NCBI GenBank assembly: GCA_948144175.1 | Contig: CANXME010002470.1 | Coordinates: 146,501-210,500, forward strand | Source of the DNA: Closterium sp. NIES-65 | Taxonomy: Eukaryota; Streptophyta; Zygnematophyceae; Desmidiales; Closteriaceae | Direction of reading: 5' to 3' | Length of the DNA: 64,000 bases | In this document: positions 10,973 to 21,001 of the stretch, piece after piece | How the letters are laid out: every line of letters begins with the position of its first letter | How positions within the stretch are numbered: the stretch's first letter is position 1 | The notes under the pieces: generated by a model | What the model was told of the DNA's origin: nothing | The model's input: the letters and a program-made list of their open reading frames with translations, nothing else | Databases searched by the model: none | Made by a program: the position numbers and the translations under genes

Positions 10973-11240
10973 TGTAAAGAAATTTCTCGACATACCTTAC
11001 CGCGATCATCAACATCGCGTACAGCAGCAGCCGTTTTTCATCCGTTACTGTTAACGGGGCTTCGCCAACTTTGCGCGCACTGTTTCACCAAACCATGCAC
11101 TGCTGGCCCAGCCAACTCGTAACCGTTCCATCCTTTTGCACATAAGTATCGCTTATGCCTTCGCAAATACCTTGTACTTTAGACCCACATAGTGCAATTC
11201 TCGCTACCTCGTTCCATTGCACACGTAACCGTACTTTAAG
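10973..11240 (+). repeat. Ty3 3' LTR (start; end merges into satellite)
   Basis: Begins TGTAAAGAAATTTCTCG directly after the polypurine tract. About 260 bases of non-coding sequence follow before the 36-bp satellite takes over. No clear CA end or target duplication can be seen and no second copy is in the window, so the right boundary is uncertain. Confidence 0.6.
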
Positions 11241-12582
11241 CAAGTGCATTATATACACATATGGTTGGTACTATGAGAAACTGCTTTCTTTACCCATATG
11301 GTTGTTACTAAGAGTAAGTGTGCTACTTACCAACATGGTTGGTATAAGGAAAAATTCCAGTTCTTACCCATATGGTAGGTACCAACGATAAGTGCATTAC
11401 TTACCTATATGGTCGGTTCTAAGAGCACCTGTGCTATTTATCCTTATGGTTGGTATCAAGAATAATTGCATTAGATTCCGATATTGTTGTTACTTAGAGT
11501 AATATTATTTCATACCATTATGGTTAATATTACACGTAGGTGTATTTCTTATCCATATGGTTGGTACCAAGAGTAAATGTGTTACTTACCAATATGGTTG
11601 ATACTAAGAGTAAGTGCATTTCTTATTCATATGTTTGGTACCAAGAGTATTACTTACCTATATGGTTCATACCAAGAATAAGTATGTTATTGACCCTTGT
11701 GGTTGGTATTAAGCGTAGGTACGTTATATACCTATATGGCTCGTACAAAGAGAAAGTGTGTTACTTAGCCATATGGTTGGTACAATAAGTAAGTACATTA
11801 CTTATTCTTATGGTTGGTACCGGGAGCGTTTGTTTTGTTACACTAATGGTTGGTACTAGGAATAAGTGTGTTACATAACCAAGATGGTTGGTACGAGAAC
11901 TAAGCGCACTACATATCTGTATGCTAGGTACCAAGAGTAAGTGCATTATCTATTTGGTACCAGAAGTAAGGGCATCATTACGTACCTATATAATTGGTAC
12001 TGTAAGTAAATCTATTACTTGTTCTTAAGTTGGTACCAAGAATAAGTGCGTTGTTTACCCATATGGCTGGTACCAAAAGTAAGTGCTTACCATATGGTTG
12101 GTACGAAGACAATGTGCATTACTTACCGATATGGTTGGTACAAAGTGTAAGTGCTCTACTTACCAATATGCTTGGTACCGAGAGTGATGGCGTCGCTCAC
12201 CTATATGGCTGGTACCAAGAGTAAGTCAGTTATTTATCCGTATGGTTGGTACAAATAGTATGTACATTATATACTAATATGGTTGGTACCAAGAACTAAT
12301 GCATCATATACCAATATGGTTTGTCCCAAGAGTTGGTGCGTTACTTACCCTTATAGTTGGTACCATGAGAAAGTGCGTTACTTATCCATATGGTTGGTAC
12401 CAAGAGTTAGTGCGTTACTTATCCATATGATTGGTACTATGAGTAAGAGTGTTACTTACCCATATGGTTGGTACTGAGAGTATACGTGTCACTAACCGAT
12501 ATGGCTGGTTTGAAGAGTATGTTGATTACTTAACCATATCATTTGTACCAACAGTAAGTGCGTTATTTACCCATATAGTTGG
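11241..12582. repeat. 36-bp tandem satellite, left block
   Basis: About 37 diverged units of roughly 36 bp. The core is CATATGGTTGGTACCAAGA followed by GTAAGTGCGTTACTTAC. Most units keep the NdeI-like CATATG and KpnI-like GGTACC hexamers with point changes and small indels, so units are individually old. Short open frames here are by-products of the period being a multiple of three. The block ends exactly at the TG of the family B LTR at 12583; a second block of the same repeat is at 46405. Confidence 0.93.
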
Positions 12583-12712
12583 TGTCAGACATACATGATA
12601 TAGCCTGTGTAGGCTGTAGTGGGGTAGACAATAGGGGGCACAGCTTTTCTAGGGTTTCATACTTATACATTTCTCATTTCCTAGTCAATCCATTCCTCGT
12701 ATAATTCTCACA
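12583..12712 (+). repeat. Family B element B1: 5' LTR (about 130 bp)
   Basis: Starts TGTCAGACATACATG and ends ATTCTCACA, immediately followed by a PBS-like TGGTATAGAGC. The first 31 bases recur at 46049 after the RNase H end of the same family, as expected for the paired 3' LTR. The LTR is short for a copia element. Confidence 0.75.
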
Positions 12713-12726
12713 TGGTATAGAGCGGG
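12713..12726 (+). other. Primer-binding site of B1
   Basis: TGGTATAGAGCGGG, one deletion away from the initiator tRNA-Met site TGGTATCAGAGC and touching the LTR end. The missing C is probably decay. Confidence 0.7.
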
Positions 12727-13539
12727 TTCCCTAGTGGGACTGTTTTTTTTTTAAGGGCCCACCACCTGAGACCTTTTTTTTTCCTGCCCTGCCCGAAGCG
12801 CGCCTCGGGCTCTGCCCTACGGCCGCCCTTAGCGGCCTGCCCTGACGTCGCGGCCCCTAGAGGCCCGCCCTGCTGCTCTTACGCGGCCCTGAGCGGCTCG
12901 CTCGCCCCTTACGTCGCAGCCCGTTGCGACCAGCCCGCCCCTTCGTCGCGGCCCGGCGCAGCCCGCCAGCCCCTTCGTCGCGGCCCTTCGCGGCCCGCCC
13001 GCCACTTCGTCACGGCCCTACGCGGCCCTGCCCGCCCGCCCAATCGACGCGGCCCTGCCCGCCCCTTGGACGCGACCCTGCCCGCCCCTTTGACGCGGCC
13101 CTGCCCGCCCCTTTGACGCGGCCCTGCCCGCCCCTTCGACGCGGCCTTGCCCGTCCCTTCGTCGCGCCCCCCCCCCCCCCCTACCCTGCAGCAGCGGCCG
13201 TCACACGCCTCTGCTGCCGCCGTCGCGCCTTCAGCAGCCGGAGCGACCGCCGCTGCCGTCGCCGCTGCAGTCCCGCCGTCGCGGCCCTGCCCGCCTGCCC
13301 TGCCGCGGCCCTGCCCTGCCACCGAGCCGCGGCCCTGTCCTGCGGCCGAGCCGCAGCCCTGCCCTGCCGCCTCGTCGCGGCCCTTACCCTGCTGGTGCGC
13401 CACGGCCCTGCCCCACCAGTCGCGGCCTCTCACCTCCCGCCACTGGTAAGAGCACCACCACACCCGCACCGCCCTACCGAGCCGCGCTGCCCCTGCAAGT
13501 CGCGCTGCTCCTGCTGCTACTGCTGCTGCCCCTACAGTC
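12727..13539 (+). other. GC-rich untranslated leader of B1 with 23-bp repeats
   Basis: A very GC-rich stretch dominated by CGCGGCCCTGCCCGCCCC-like words. Between about 13048 and 13165 these form a 23-bp tandem repeat of about five units. Two C homopolymers (18 at 13167-13184) occur. Long open frames exist on both strands only because stop codons are rare at this composition; the encoded Arg/Pro/Ala or Gly/Arg repeats look like no known domain. It sits between PBS and gag start, so it is best read as the element's leader. Confidence 0.7.
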
Positions 13540-14660
13540 ATGGCTAGCCCTTCTGTCCTTACCTTCGATGCTGAGGGTCGAGCGGTCAATTTTAAGGTCT
13601 GGGTCGATGATCTGCAGCTGTTTCTGTAGTGCGATAGCAAGGACGGAGTCTCGTTTTTTAATCTCACGTCTGGCGCCTCTCCTGCACCTGCTTCTGATGC
13701 TGACAGTAATGTTCGCTCACAGTGGACCACACGCGATGCTGCTGCCCGTCTTGCTATTCGTAGTCACCTGCTGTCTGCTGAGCGCGCGCATTTTAGCCAG
13801 TACAAGACCGCTAGGACTCTGTACGACGCTGTTGTTGCGCGTTACTTCTCCCCTGCCACTGCTGCCCTTAGCCGCCGAATACTGCCGTACCTGTTCCCTG
13901 ACCTAGCCGCTTTTGCCACAGTCGCTGACCTCATTACGCACCTCTGCACTAGTGACACCCGCTACCGCGCTGCGTTTTCTGCCGAGTTCTGCGCCAAGAA
14001 CCCCCCCCCCCCCCCCTATGTACATCACTCTCTACTTCTTTGTCACCCGGCTCCCTGACTCCCTTCGCTCGGTCAGGGACCACTTACTCTCCCTTTGCCC
14101 CACCACACTCACCGTTGACCTCCTCGAGGAGCGCCTCCTAGCGGCCGAGAAGAGTATAGTCGCTGTAGGAGCCTCTCGTGGTGACCCTCGTGCCCCTTTC
14201 TTTGAGGGGTGCTCCCCTGTCCCTCTTTTGCCCTCTGTTGCCTCTGCTGCTGCTGTCGACCTCGTTGGCACCGAGTCGGTCGGCACTGCGTCTGCTCCTA
14301 GTGGGAGGCGCCGCAACGGCAACGGCAAGAGGGGCAAGGGTGCTGGAGGGGATGGCGGGGGCGGCGGTGGTGGCGGTGGAGGCAGCGGCAGTGGGGGTGG
14401 TGGTGACGATGGCGGCGGCGGCAGTGGGGGTGGTGGTGGCGGTGGTGCTAGTCGGGGTGGCGCTGTGCAGCGGGGAGGCTTTGGCGGTGGTCAACGCCAG
14501 CAGCAGCTTCGTGAGTGGTATACTGGGCGTCAGAGGTCTGGGGGTGCCGGTCCCTGCACTTACGTTCTCTGCACCGGCGACCGCACTGGAGAGACGTGCG
14601 GCAGCCCGCACGCCACGCTCCACTGTTTCGGCTGCCTGACTGACGCCTGGCGTGTACAGT
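13540..14660 (+). pseudogene. Family B element B1: gag
   Basis: The start codon at 13540 gives MASPSVLTFDAEGRAVNF followed by VWVDDLQLFL, a copia gag opening. An in-frame TAG follows at about 13627. The capsid-like part continues (TLYDAVVARYFSPATAAL, FATVADLITHLCTSD), is broken by a 16-C run at 14001-14016, and resumes in another frame (MYITLYFFVTRLPDSLRSVR, LLEERLLAAEKS). Then come a long poly-Gly/Ser tract (about 14340-14470) and a Cys/His cluster (C...C...C...H...C, 14555-14625) in the place of a zinc knuckle. Stops and frameshifts make it non-functional. Confidence 0.85.
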
Positions 14661-15380
14661 AGTCTGACTCCACTGAGATCCCTCGCTGGGGTGATATGCT
14701 TAGGTCGGGGGTTGCAATCTTTGATCTTGATTTTGATGCTATCCTTGCTGCTATGTATGCTGCGTCTATTAGTGCTGAGGGTGAATGTTACCTGTGTGTT
14801 CCGCCCGGCCCGGTCATTGAGGCGGCTGCCCTAGGTGCTAGTGAGTCTGCTGCTCCAGGTGCTCGTGAGTCTGCTGCTCCAGGTGCTGGTGAGGCTGCTC
14901 TCTCAGATACCGCGTCAGCTCAGGCCTTGAACACTTTCACCCTTAACTCGGGGGCTTCCCGCTCCTTCTTTCGCAACTGCACCACACTCTTGCCGCTCGT
15001 TCGGCCCGTGGCAGACTCTCTGGCTGACCCCTCTGGGGGTCCGGTCCTTGCACACTCCTCCACGGTCCTGCCGTGTCCGGCGGTCCCGTCTGGCTCTCTG
15101 TCTGGCCTCCACCTCCCCTCGTTCTCCACGAACTTGGTGAGTGGAGCTGACCTTCAGGACGCGTGGGTTGACCAGTTCACTCCTGGAGGTCAGCGAGTGA
15201 CCCACTGTTCGTGTACTCGGACGGGCCGGCACCTGGCCACGTTCACCCGTCAGCCTGGGTCGAGCCTGTACACCGTGACTACCGTGTCTCCTCCTGTTTC
15301 TGCGTCTCGTCAGGTGTTTGCTGCAGAGTCTCGGTCTGGTCCTGAGTCTGCCCCCTGCTCTTGTCGCCTCATGTCTCACT
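14661..15380 (+). pseudogene. Family B element B1: protease
   Basis: The frame 14696-15382 contains the retropepsin-like active site, but it reads LNSGASRSFF (14942 onward) where the family should have LDSGA: the catalytic Asp codon GAC has become AAC. Downstream are the expected beta-rich segment and SFSTNLVSGADLQDAW, a typical copia protease C-terminal stretch. An alanine-rich linker precedes it (GASESAAPGARESAAPGAGE). The loss of the catalytic Asp adds to the gag defects. The frame ends TAG at 15380, one codon before the integrase zinc-binding segment. Confidence 0.85.
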
Positions 15381-16330
15381 AGAATCTTCTCTGGCACCAC
15401 CGCCTTGGTCACCCCTCCCTGCCTCATCTCCGAGGCATGGCCTCCCGTGTACTCGTAACTGGTATTCCCCGTTCTCTCCCTCCTCTTCCTCCGGGGCCTG
15501 CCCCTACCTGCGTTCCTTGTGTTGAGGGGCGGCAGCGCGCCGCTCCTCATTCCTCCGAGTTTCCTCCGACGGAGACTCCCCTGCAGACTCATCACATGGA
15601 CGTGTGGGGCCCAGCCCACGTCCGTGGACAGGGTCACGAGAGCTACTTTCTGCTGATCGTTGATGACTACTCACGTTACACCACCGTCTTCCCCTTGCGC
15701 CGCAAGGGTGAGGTCACTGCGGTGCTGATCGACTGGATCCGCGCTGCCCGTCGTCAGCTCAGCGAGAGTTTCGGCTCGGACCTTCCTGTTTTGCGTCTGC
15801 ATTCCGACAGAGATGGAGAGTTTTCCTCCGACCTTCTGCGAGCCTTGTCGTGCAGAGGGCATCCGCCAGACGTTCACGCTTCCGGCCTCTCCGCAGCAAA
15901 ATGAGATTGCTGAGCGCCGCATTGGCATGGTCATGGACGTCGCTCGTACGTCCATGATCCATGCGGCTGCTCTCCATTTTCTGTGGCCGTTCGCAGTTCA
16001 GCACGCTACGCATCAGATCAACCTTGAGCCTCGTGTCCCCTTGCCGGAGACCACACCTACTCGGCGGTGGACAGGGAAGTTGGCGATGCGTCTGCGTTCC
16101 GTGTCTGGGGATTTTGGGCTTACGTCCGCGACTTGTCTGCGGACAAGCTGTCCTCCTGTGCTGTTCCCTGCGTCTTCCTTGGGTTCCCCCCTGACGCGCA
16201 TGGTTGGCAGTTTTACCACCCCACCTCGTGCCGTGTTCTGTCCTCTCAAGACGTCACGTGTGACGAGTCGGTTCCTTACTACCGTCTCTTGCCCTACCGC
16301 GCTGCCCCCCTCCCCCCCCCCTCGCCACTC
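15381..16330 (+). pseudogene. Family B element B1: integrase
   Basis: After NLLWHHRLGHPSLPHLRGMA (first His pair of the zinc site) come CVPCVEGRQRA (Cys pair) and the catalytic core: HHMDVWGPAHV with the first Asp, LLIVDDYSRYTTVFPLRRKG, LRLHSDRDGEFSSDLLRA with the second Asp, and QQNEIAERRIGMVMDVART with the Glu. A frameshift at about 15835-15850 separates the second Asp from the Glu, and another near 16070 precedes WGFWAYVRDLSADKL. All catalytic residues can be found across frames. Confidence 0.88.
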
Positions 16331-16666
16331 TTTATCGCGCTAGGTCCTCCCCCGGTAGACCCCCTCCCCCCTCAGGGTCCTGCCCCCTCAGGTGGGTCCC
16401 AGGTTGATGCAGTCGAGCCTGTCGAGTTAGCTGTTGACTCTGGTGCTGCTAGCGGTGCTGAGCCTGTGGGTGCCGGGTCTGGGGGTGCTGGGCCTGAGTG
16501 TGCGGAGCTGGGGGGTGCTGAGTCTAGGGGTGCTGAGCATGGGGGTGCTGAGTCTGGGGGTGCTGAGCCTTGGGTTGCTGAGTCTGGGGGTGCGGAGCCT
16601 GGGGGTGCTGGGCCTGCTCGTGTGGAGTCTGGCGGTGCTGAGCCTGGAGGTCCTTCGGGTGCTTCG
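16331..16666 (+). pseudogene. Family B element B1: integrase-RT linker with 15-bp repeats, left part
   Basis: A proline-rich stretch is followed by about eleven units of a 15-bp repeat coding GGAES or GGAEP (about 16450-16655). This variable-length low-complexity spacer between integrase and RT is interrupted by L4 after PSGAS and resumes at 17765. Confidence 0.8.
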
Positions 16667-17759
16667 TATTGGATGCAAATTCACATTGCACTACATCCTG
16701 CCGTCTGTTTGTATGAGTATGCGTGTGCGAATGCATTTGGGTGTGAATGGAATGTTCGTCTGTTTGTTTGCTTTCGCAATTTTCGCTTGAAGCATTTGCA
16801 GGTACTCGCACAATGTGCGCTTCGGCACAACATTGTACGCGCTATGAACAGTACAAGCAGAAAGGACGAGCTCGCAAAGGAACCCAAGATGGAAGCTTTG
16901 CGGTTCGGTTGAATTGATTGTGCAGATTCAGTTCTATCCAACTCGAAATTGTACTGTTTTGTTTGGTTGACTATAGTGTAGCAGGGCAGGCACTATAGGG
17001 GTACAATTTAGGTGAAGGTTGGATGTTGTTTGTCTGTATCTGCATGCTACAGGGCCAGGGGAAACTAGCGGAACCAGCATTTGGCTGGTTGGGCAAAGAC
17101 AAAACAGGTTCTGTTTTTAGGACCTGAACCTGGTTGTTGTTTTCCCAGGTTGGAAAAACAGAACCAGAGGTTGTTTTCCAACCTACCACCTGCTATTTTG
17201 TCCAGCCAGGTTGGTTCTGTTGCTTGGAATTATTTGGGATCATCCCTGGTTGTTCCCAGGTTGATTCCCAAGGTCCTTGCTAGCTAGAGCTATTTATTGC
17301 TTCTCTGTTTGTACCTGAATATAGTGAAATTGATTCAAGCGAATTCCTTCCTTGCTGGAATTTCGTTTCTACGCGGTGCGACGGCGGAATGCTACCCGAG
17401 TCAACGCTAGTACGCTAGCACTCCAACGCTAGGCAAACGCTTTCCGAGCCATAACTTCGTAATGGCAGAACTTTTCGCGAGGCAACTTGGTTCATTTTAA
17501 AGCTCTTGGAGCGAGCTTCGATATAGTAAATTCTCAGCTTAATCCGATCGACGGTCTGCACGATACGCTGCACGACGTTCAAGGTACTCTTGCTTTTTTG
17601 ACTAAGTCCCTCTTGATCCCTCTCTCTACAAACTCGGACCCGAGGATAGGGGCTGGTCTTGTACCAGGCACCCAAGGACCCTTGGAGGTGACCCCGAGGA
17701 GAGGTTTTAAGTTTGATAAAGTCTTAATAGCTTGAGTTTATTAGGCCCTTACACCAACA
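16667..17759 (+). repeat. Family A solo LTR L4 in B1, target duplication CTTCG
   Basis: A 1093-bp LTR in plus orientation between CTTCG (16662-16666) and CTTCG (17760-17764). Its first bases are TATTGG, so the terminal TG has mutated to TA after insertion; the other end is a normal CCAACA. Removing LTR plus one CTTCG rejoins the B1 linker. The upstream B1 frame runs into the LTR and makes a spurious 281-residue fusion frame. Confidence 0.95.
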
Positions 17760-18932
17760 CTTCGTCCCGGCGGAAGCCCCTCTCTCCACAGCAGCTGCGT
17801 GAGTGGTTTGCTCGGCGCTGGAGCCGTGCTGCTGGATCTGGTGGCTCTACGGGCCCTGGAGGCCCTGCTGCTGCTGAGGTCCTGCTGTTGCTGGAGCTGC
17901 TGGGGTTACTGGAGCCACAGGTCCCGGAGGTGCTCGTACTGGAGGCACCGGAGCTGCTGGGCCTGGTGGTGCTGCTGGAGCTGGAGGTGCTGGAGCTGGT
18001 GGTGCTGCTGGAGCGGGTGCTGCTGGAGGTACTGGAGCTGGAGCTGCTCGGTCTTCTGGTGGTCCTGCAGGAGCTGGAGGTGCTGCTGGAGCTGGTGGTG
18101 CTGCTGGAGTTGAAGGTACTGCCACTAGGGGTGTTGGTGCTGTCCCTGCTGGTTCTGGAAGAGCTGCGCAGCCGCGGCCGTTTTACGTTCCGCTCCTTCA
18201 GCAGGTTCTTGGTCTTCCGCTTTCTACTGGTCCTGCTCCTTTCTTAGAGTATCAACCACCTGTCCAGTCGCAGTCACAGTTACAGCCCGCCTCCCCACCG
18301 CCTGCTCCTTCTCTTTACACTGGTCCGACCGCAGGTCTTACTGAGCGTCGTGAGTCTCGTCCTGCGTCGTCTGTTTGTGCTGCTCGCACTGGTCGTCGTG
18401 GTTTTTCGTCAGCGTCCTCCTGCTGTCCCTGGCACGCACCAGATGGCCCTGCGTCCGTCCACTGCTACGCAGCGTGTCCCTCTACCGTCTCCTCCTTCGT
18501 CCTCTCTTCCTGCTCTTGCTGACCCGGAGTCTGACTCCCTTCGTGCTGCCAGTCCTACTGTCACGCCTCTCCTGGCCACTGCTGTCACTGACCCTTCCTT
18601 TGAGTCCACTGCTGCGTCTACCTTAGTTGCTCAGCTTGTCGACTTTGCTGCTCAGTGTCGTTTAGACTACGCCGCGAGTCTTGTTGCTGAGCCTGAGTCT
18701 GTCTGTCCTCCGCCTGTCGGAGGTGAGTGTGCTCTTGGCACGGACGTCCTTGAGAACAGGCAGGAGGACTTTGAGTGCTTTGCAGCCACTGTACCTCATC
18801 TCATGTCCATGCTGATTGCACATGAGGGAAACCCGGATGCACCAGACATCCCGACCCCGCACTCTTATGCAGAAGCGATAGAGGGTCCCTACTTCTCTCA
18901 GTGGCGGTCAGCCATGAATGCAGAAATGACAT
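17760..18932 (+). pseudogene. Family B element B1: linker right part and start of RT
   Basis: Continues the linker with LSPQQLREWFARRWSRAAG, then a Gly/Ala/Thr-type repeat (in this copy visible as GGTGCTGGAGC words, 17850-18130). A long Ser/Pro-rich stretch follows. RT homology begins with FECFAATVPHLMSMLIAHEG, IPTPHSYAEAIEGPYFSQW and SAMNAEMT, the typical start of the copia RT region. The frame 18350-18943 is open and is cut by A2 exactly after GACAT (18928-18932). RT resumes at 32333. Confidence 0.88.
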
Positions 18933-20072
18933 TGTTGGTGTAAGGGCCTAATAAACTCAAGCTATATTAAGACTTTATCAAACTTAATGTTGGATGCAAA
19001 TTCACATTGCATGACATCCTGCCGTCTGTATGTATTAGTATGCGTGTGCGAATGCATTTGGGTGTGAATAGAATGTTCGTGTGTTTGTTTGCTTTCGCAA
19101 TATTCGCTTGAAGCATTTGCAGGTACTCGCGCATTATGCGCTTCGGCACAACAGTGTACGCGCTATGAACAGTACAAGCAGAAAGGACGAGCTCGCAAAG
19201 GAACCCAAGATGGAAGCTTTGCGGTTCGGTTGAATTGATTGTGCAGATTCAGTTCTATCCAACTCGAAATTGTACTGTTTTGTTTGGTTGACTATAGTGT
19301 AGCAGGGCAGGCACTATAGAGGTACAATTTAGGTGAAGGTTGGATGTTGTTTGTCTATATCTGCATGCTACAGGGCCAGGGGAAACCATCGGAACCAGCT
19401 TTTGGCTGGTTGGGCAAAGACGAAACAGGTTCTGTTTTTAGGACCTGAACCTGGTTGTTGTTTTCCCAGGTTGGAAAAACAGAACCAGAGGTTGTTTACC
19501 AACCTACTACCTGCTGTTTTGTCTAGCCAGGTTGGTTCTGTTGTTTGGAATTATTTGGGATGATCCTGGTTGTTCCCAGGTTCATTCCCAAGGTCCTTGC
19601 TAGCTAGAACTATTTATTCCTTCTCTGTTTGTACCTGAATATAGTCAATTTGATTCAAGCAAATTCCTCCCTTCCTGGAATTTCGTTTCTACGCGGTTCA
19701 ACGGCGTAACGCTACCTGAGTCAACGCTAGTACACTAGCACTCCAACACTAGGCAAACGCTGTCCGAGCCATAACTTCGTAATGGCAGAACTTTTCGCGA
19801 GGCAACTTGGTTCATTTTAAAGCTCTAGGAGCGAGCTTCGATATAGTAAATTCTCATCTTAATCCGATCAACGGTCTGCACGATACGCTTCGCGACGTTC
19901 AAGGTACTCTTGCTGTTTTGACTAAGTCCCTCTTGATCCCTCTCTCTACAAACTCGGACCCGAGGATAGGGGCTGGTCTTGTACCAGGCACCCAAGGACC
20001 CTTGGAGGTGACCCCCAAGTACTCATACAAACAGACGGCAGGATGTCGTGCAATGTGAATTTGCACCCAACA
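18933..20072. repeat. Family A composite LTR L5 (3' LTR of A2) with inverted core
   Basis: Three pieces: 18933-18987 is the first 55 bp of an LTR in minus orientation (TGTTGGTGTAAGGGCC onward); 18988 to about 20015 is an LTR in plus orientation from TGTTGGATGC up to GGAGGTGACCCC, lacking its last 65 bp or so; 20021-20072 is the last 52 bp of a minus-orientation LTR ending CCCAACA. The outer ends are therefore those of a normal minus LTR, and the tail is an inverted repeat of the core's own start. The outer flank GACAT pairs with GGCAT at 32328, the other end of A2. Confidence 0.85.
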
Positions 20073-20132
20073 CACTCCCCCTCAGCCTGTCGGCTGCATT
20101 TACATCATTCTATGCTAGTTCATGCTCATTCC
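20073..20132 (-). pseudogene. A2 3' end: polypurine tract and last internal bases
   Basis: On the minus strand this reads the end of the A2 internal region, with the polypurine tract CTGAGGGGGAGTG touching L5. It is separated from the rest of A2 by element C; the flank ATTCC (20128-20132) is C's target duplication. Confidence 0.88.
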
Positions 20133-20960
20133 TGTTATAGACACAGTAGGCTCTAATGTGCCTAAAACGAATGATAGAGTGCACAGTCGGATTTCTGCAC
20201 AGCGGCTTCAAACGTTCATAGCGTTCTGGTGACAGCTTCAAATAACATGATTCAACTTGGATCTGGAGCGTCTTATTGTCGCCTGCACTAGGCAATTTAG
20301 ATCGCACAATTTGACCAAGTATTGACGACACAGCGTTGGTTTGAACGAACGGCACTATGGCAGCCACTATAGTCTTAGAACACAATATAGGAAGAGTTAG
20401 GGAGAGTTACGAGTTGGGAATGACTCCCAGCTCCTACATACCCCAAGAGCCGAGGTACAGTGATGTGGAACAGTGCCACACTGTCCCCAACCACGATGGG
20501 TCTCGAAACTACCCTTCACTAGGGCCTACACCAAGTGAAATGTTACACTACACAAAGTAATGTAACTATCTTCAATATCTTGAGGTGTACCCTTTTGGCG
20601 AGCTTTGAAATCAATTGAGGCTTGACACCAAGGCTCGGGCTCTTCATCATAAACTCATCCTTGAGTTCTTGATGGGTCTGCTGCACACACCTGCGACACA
20701 CCGAACGTTCGACACAGGACAAAATAGAAACCGCGCACGACAAAATAGAAACCGCGCGCGAGACACAAACGACCGCGTAACACTGTCTAGCAATAACTCG
20801 CTATTGACTCAACACACACACTCGACATCATGACTCAACATTCACACACAACTATAAGCATGAAATATATATTATCCCATGCCCTCATACCATTCCATAC
20901 ACACACACATGCATGCACACGGACAACAAGCCGAGTACAAACCATAGGGTTGCACCAACA
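20133..20960 (-). repeat. Family C 3' LTR (828 bp)
   Basis: Runs TGTTATAGACACAG...GCACCAACA on the plus strand; in element orientation it starts TGTTGGTGCAA and ends TCTATAACA. It is almost identical to the copy at 25800-26627 and the same length, so the insertion is recent. Confidence 0.95.
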
Positions 20961-20973
20961 ATCTCCCCCTCGG
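20961..20973 (-). other. Polypurine tract of element C
   Basis: On the minus strand CCGAGGGGGAGAT directly abuts the 3' LTR start. Confidence 0.88.
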
Positions 20974-21001
20974 ATTGTTGGCCTTAGGATATGTTGCTCT
21001 T

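Noticed and set aside
11241-12582. Regularly spaced repeats resembling a CRISPR array
   Set aside because: The 36-bp units are directly adjacent with no unique spacers, and the context is a eukaryotic retrotransposon region.
12909-13730. Long open frames on both strands in the GC-rich leader (273 and 207 codons)
   Set aside because: They arise from lack of stops in GC-rich repeats, encode only low-complexity Ala/Arg/Gly or Pro/Arg, and overlap the leader and gag start of B1.
14138-14623. Thr/Ala-rich minus-strand frame opposite the poly-Gly tract
   Set aside because: It is the complement of GGC and GGT repeats in B1 gag.
16067-16912. 281-residue protein ending in an LTR-encoded tail, as a real fusion gene
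   Set aside because: The tail is created by the reading frame entering solo LTR L4; removing the LTR restores the B1 linker.
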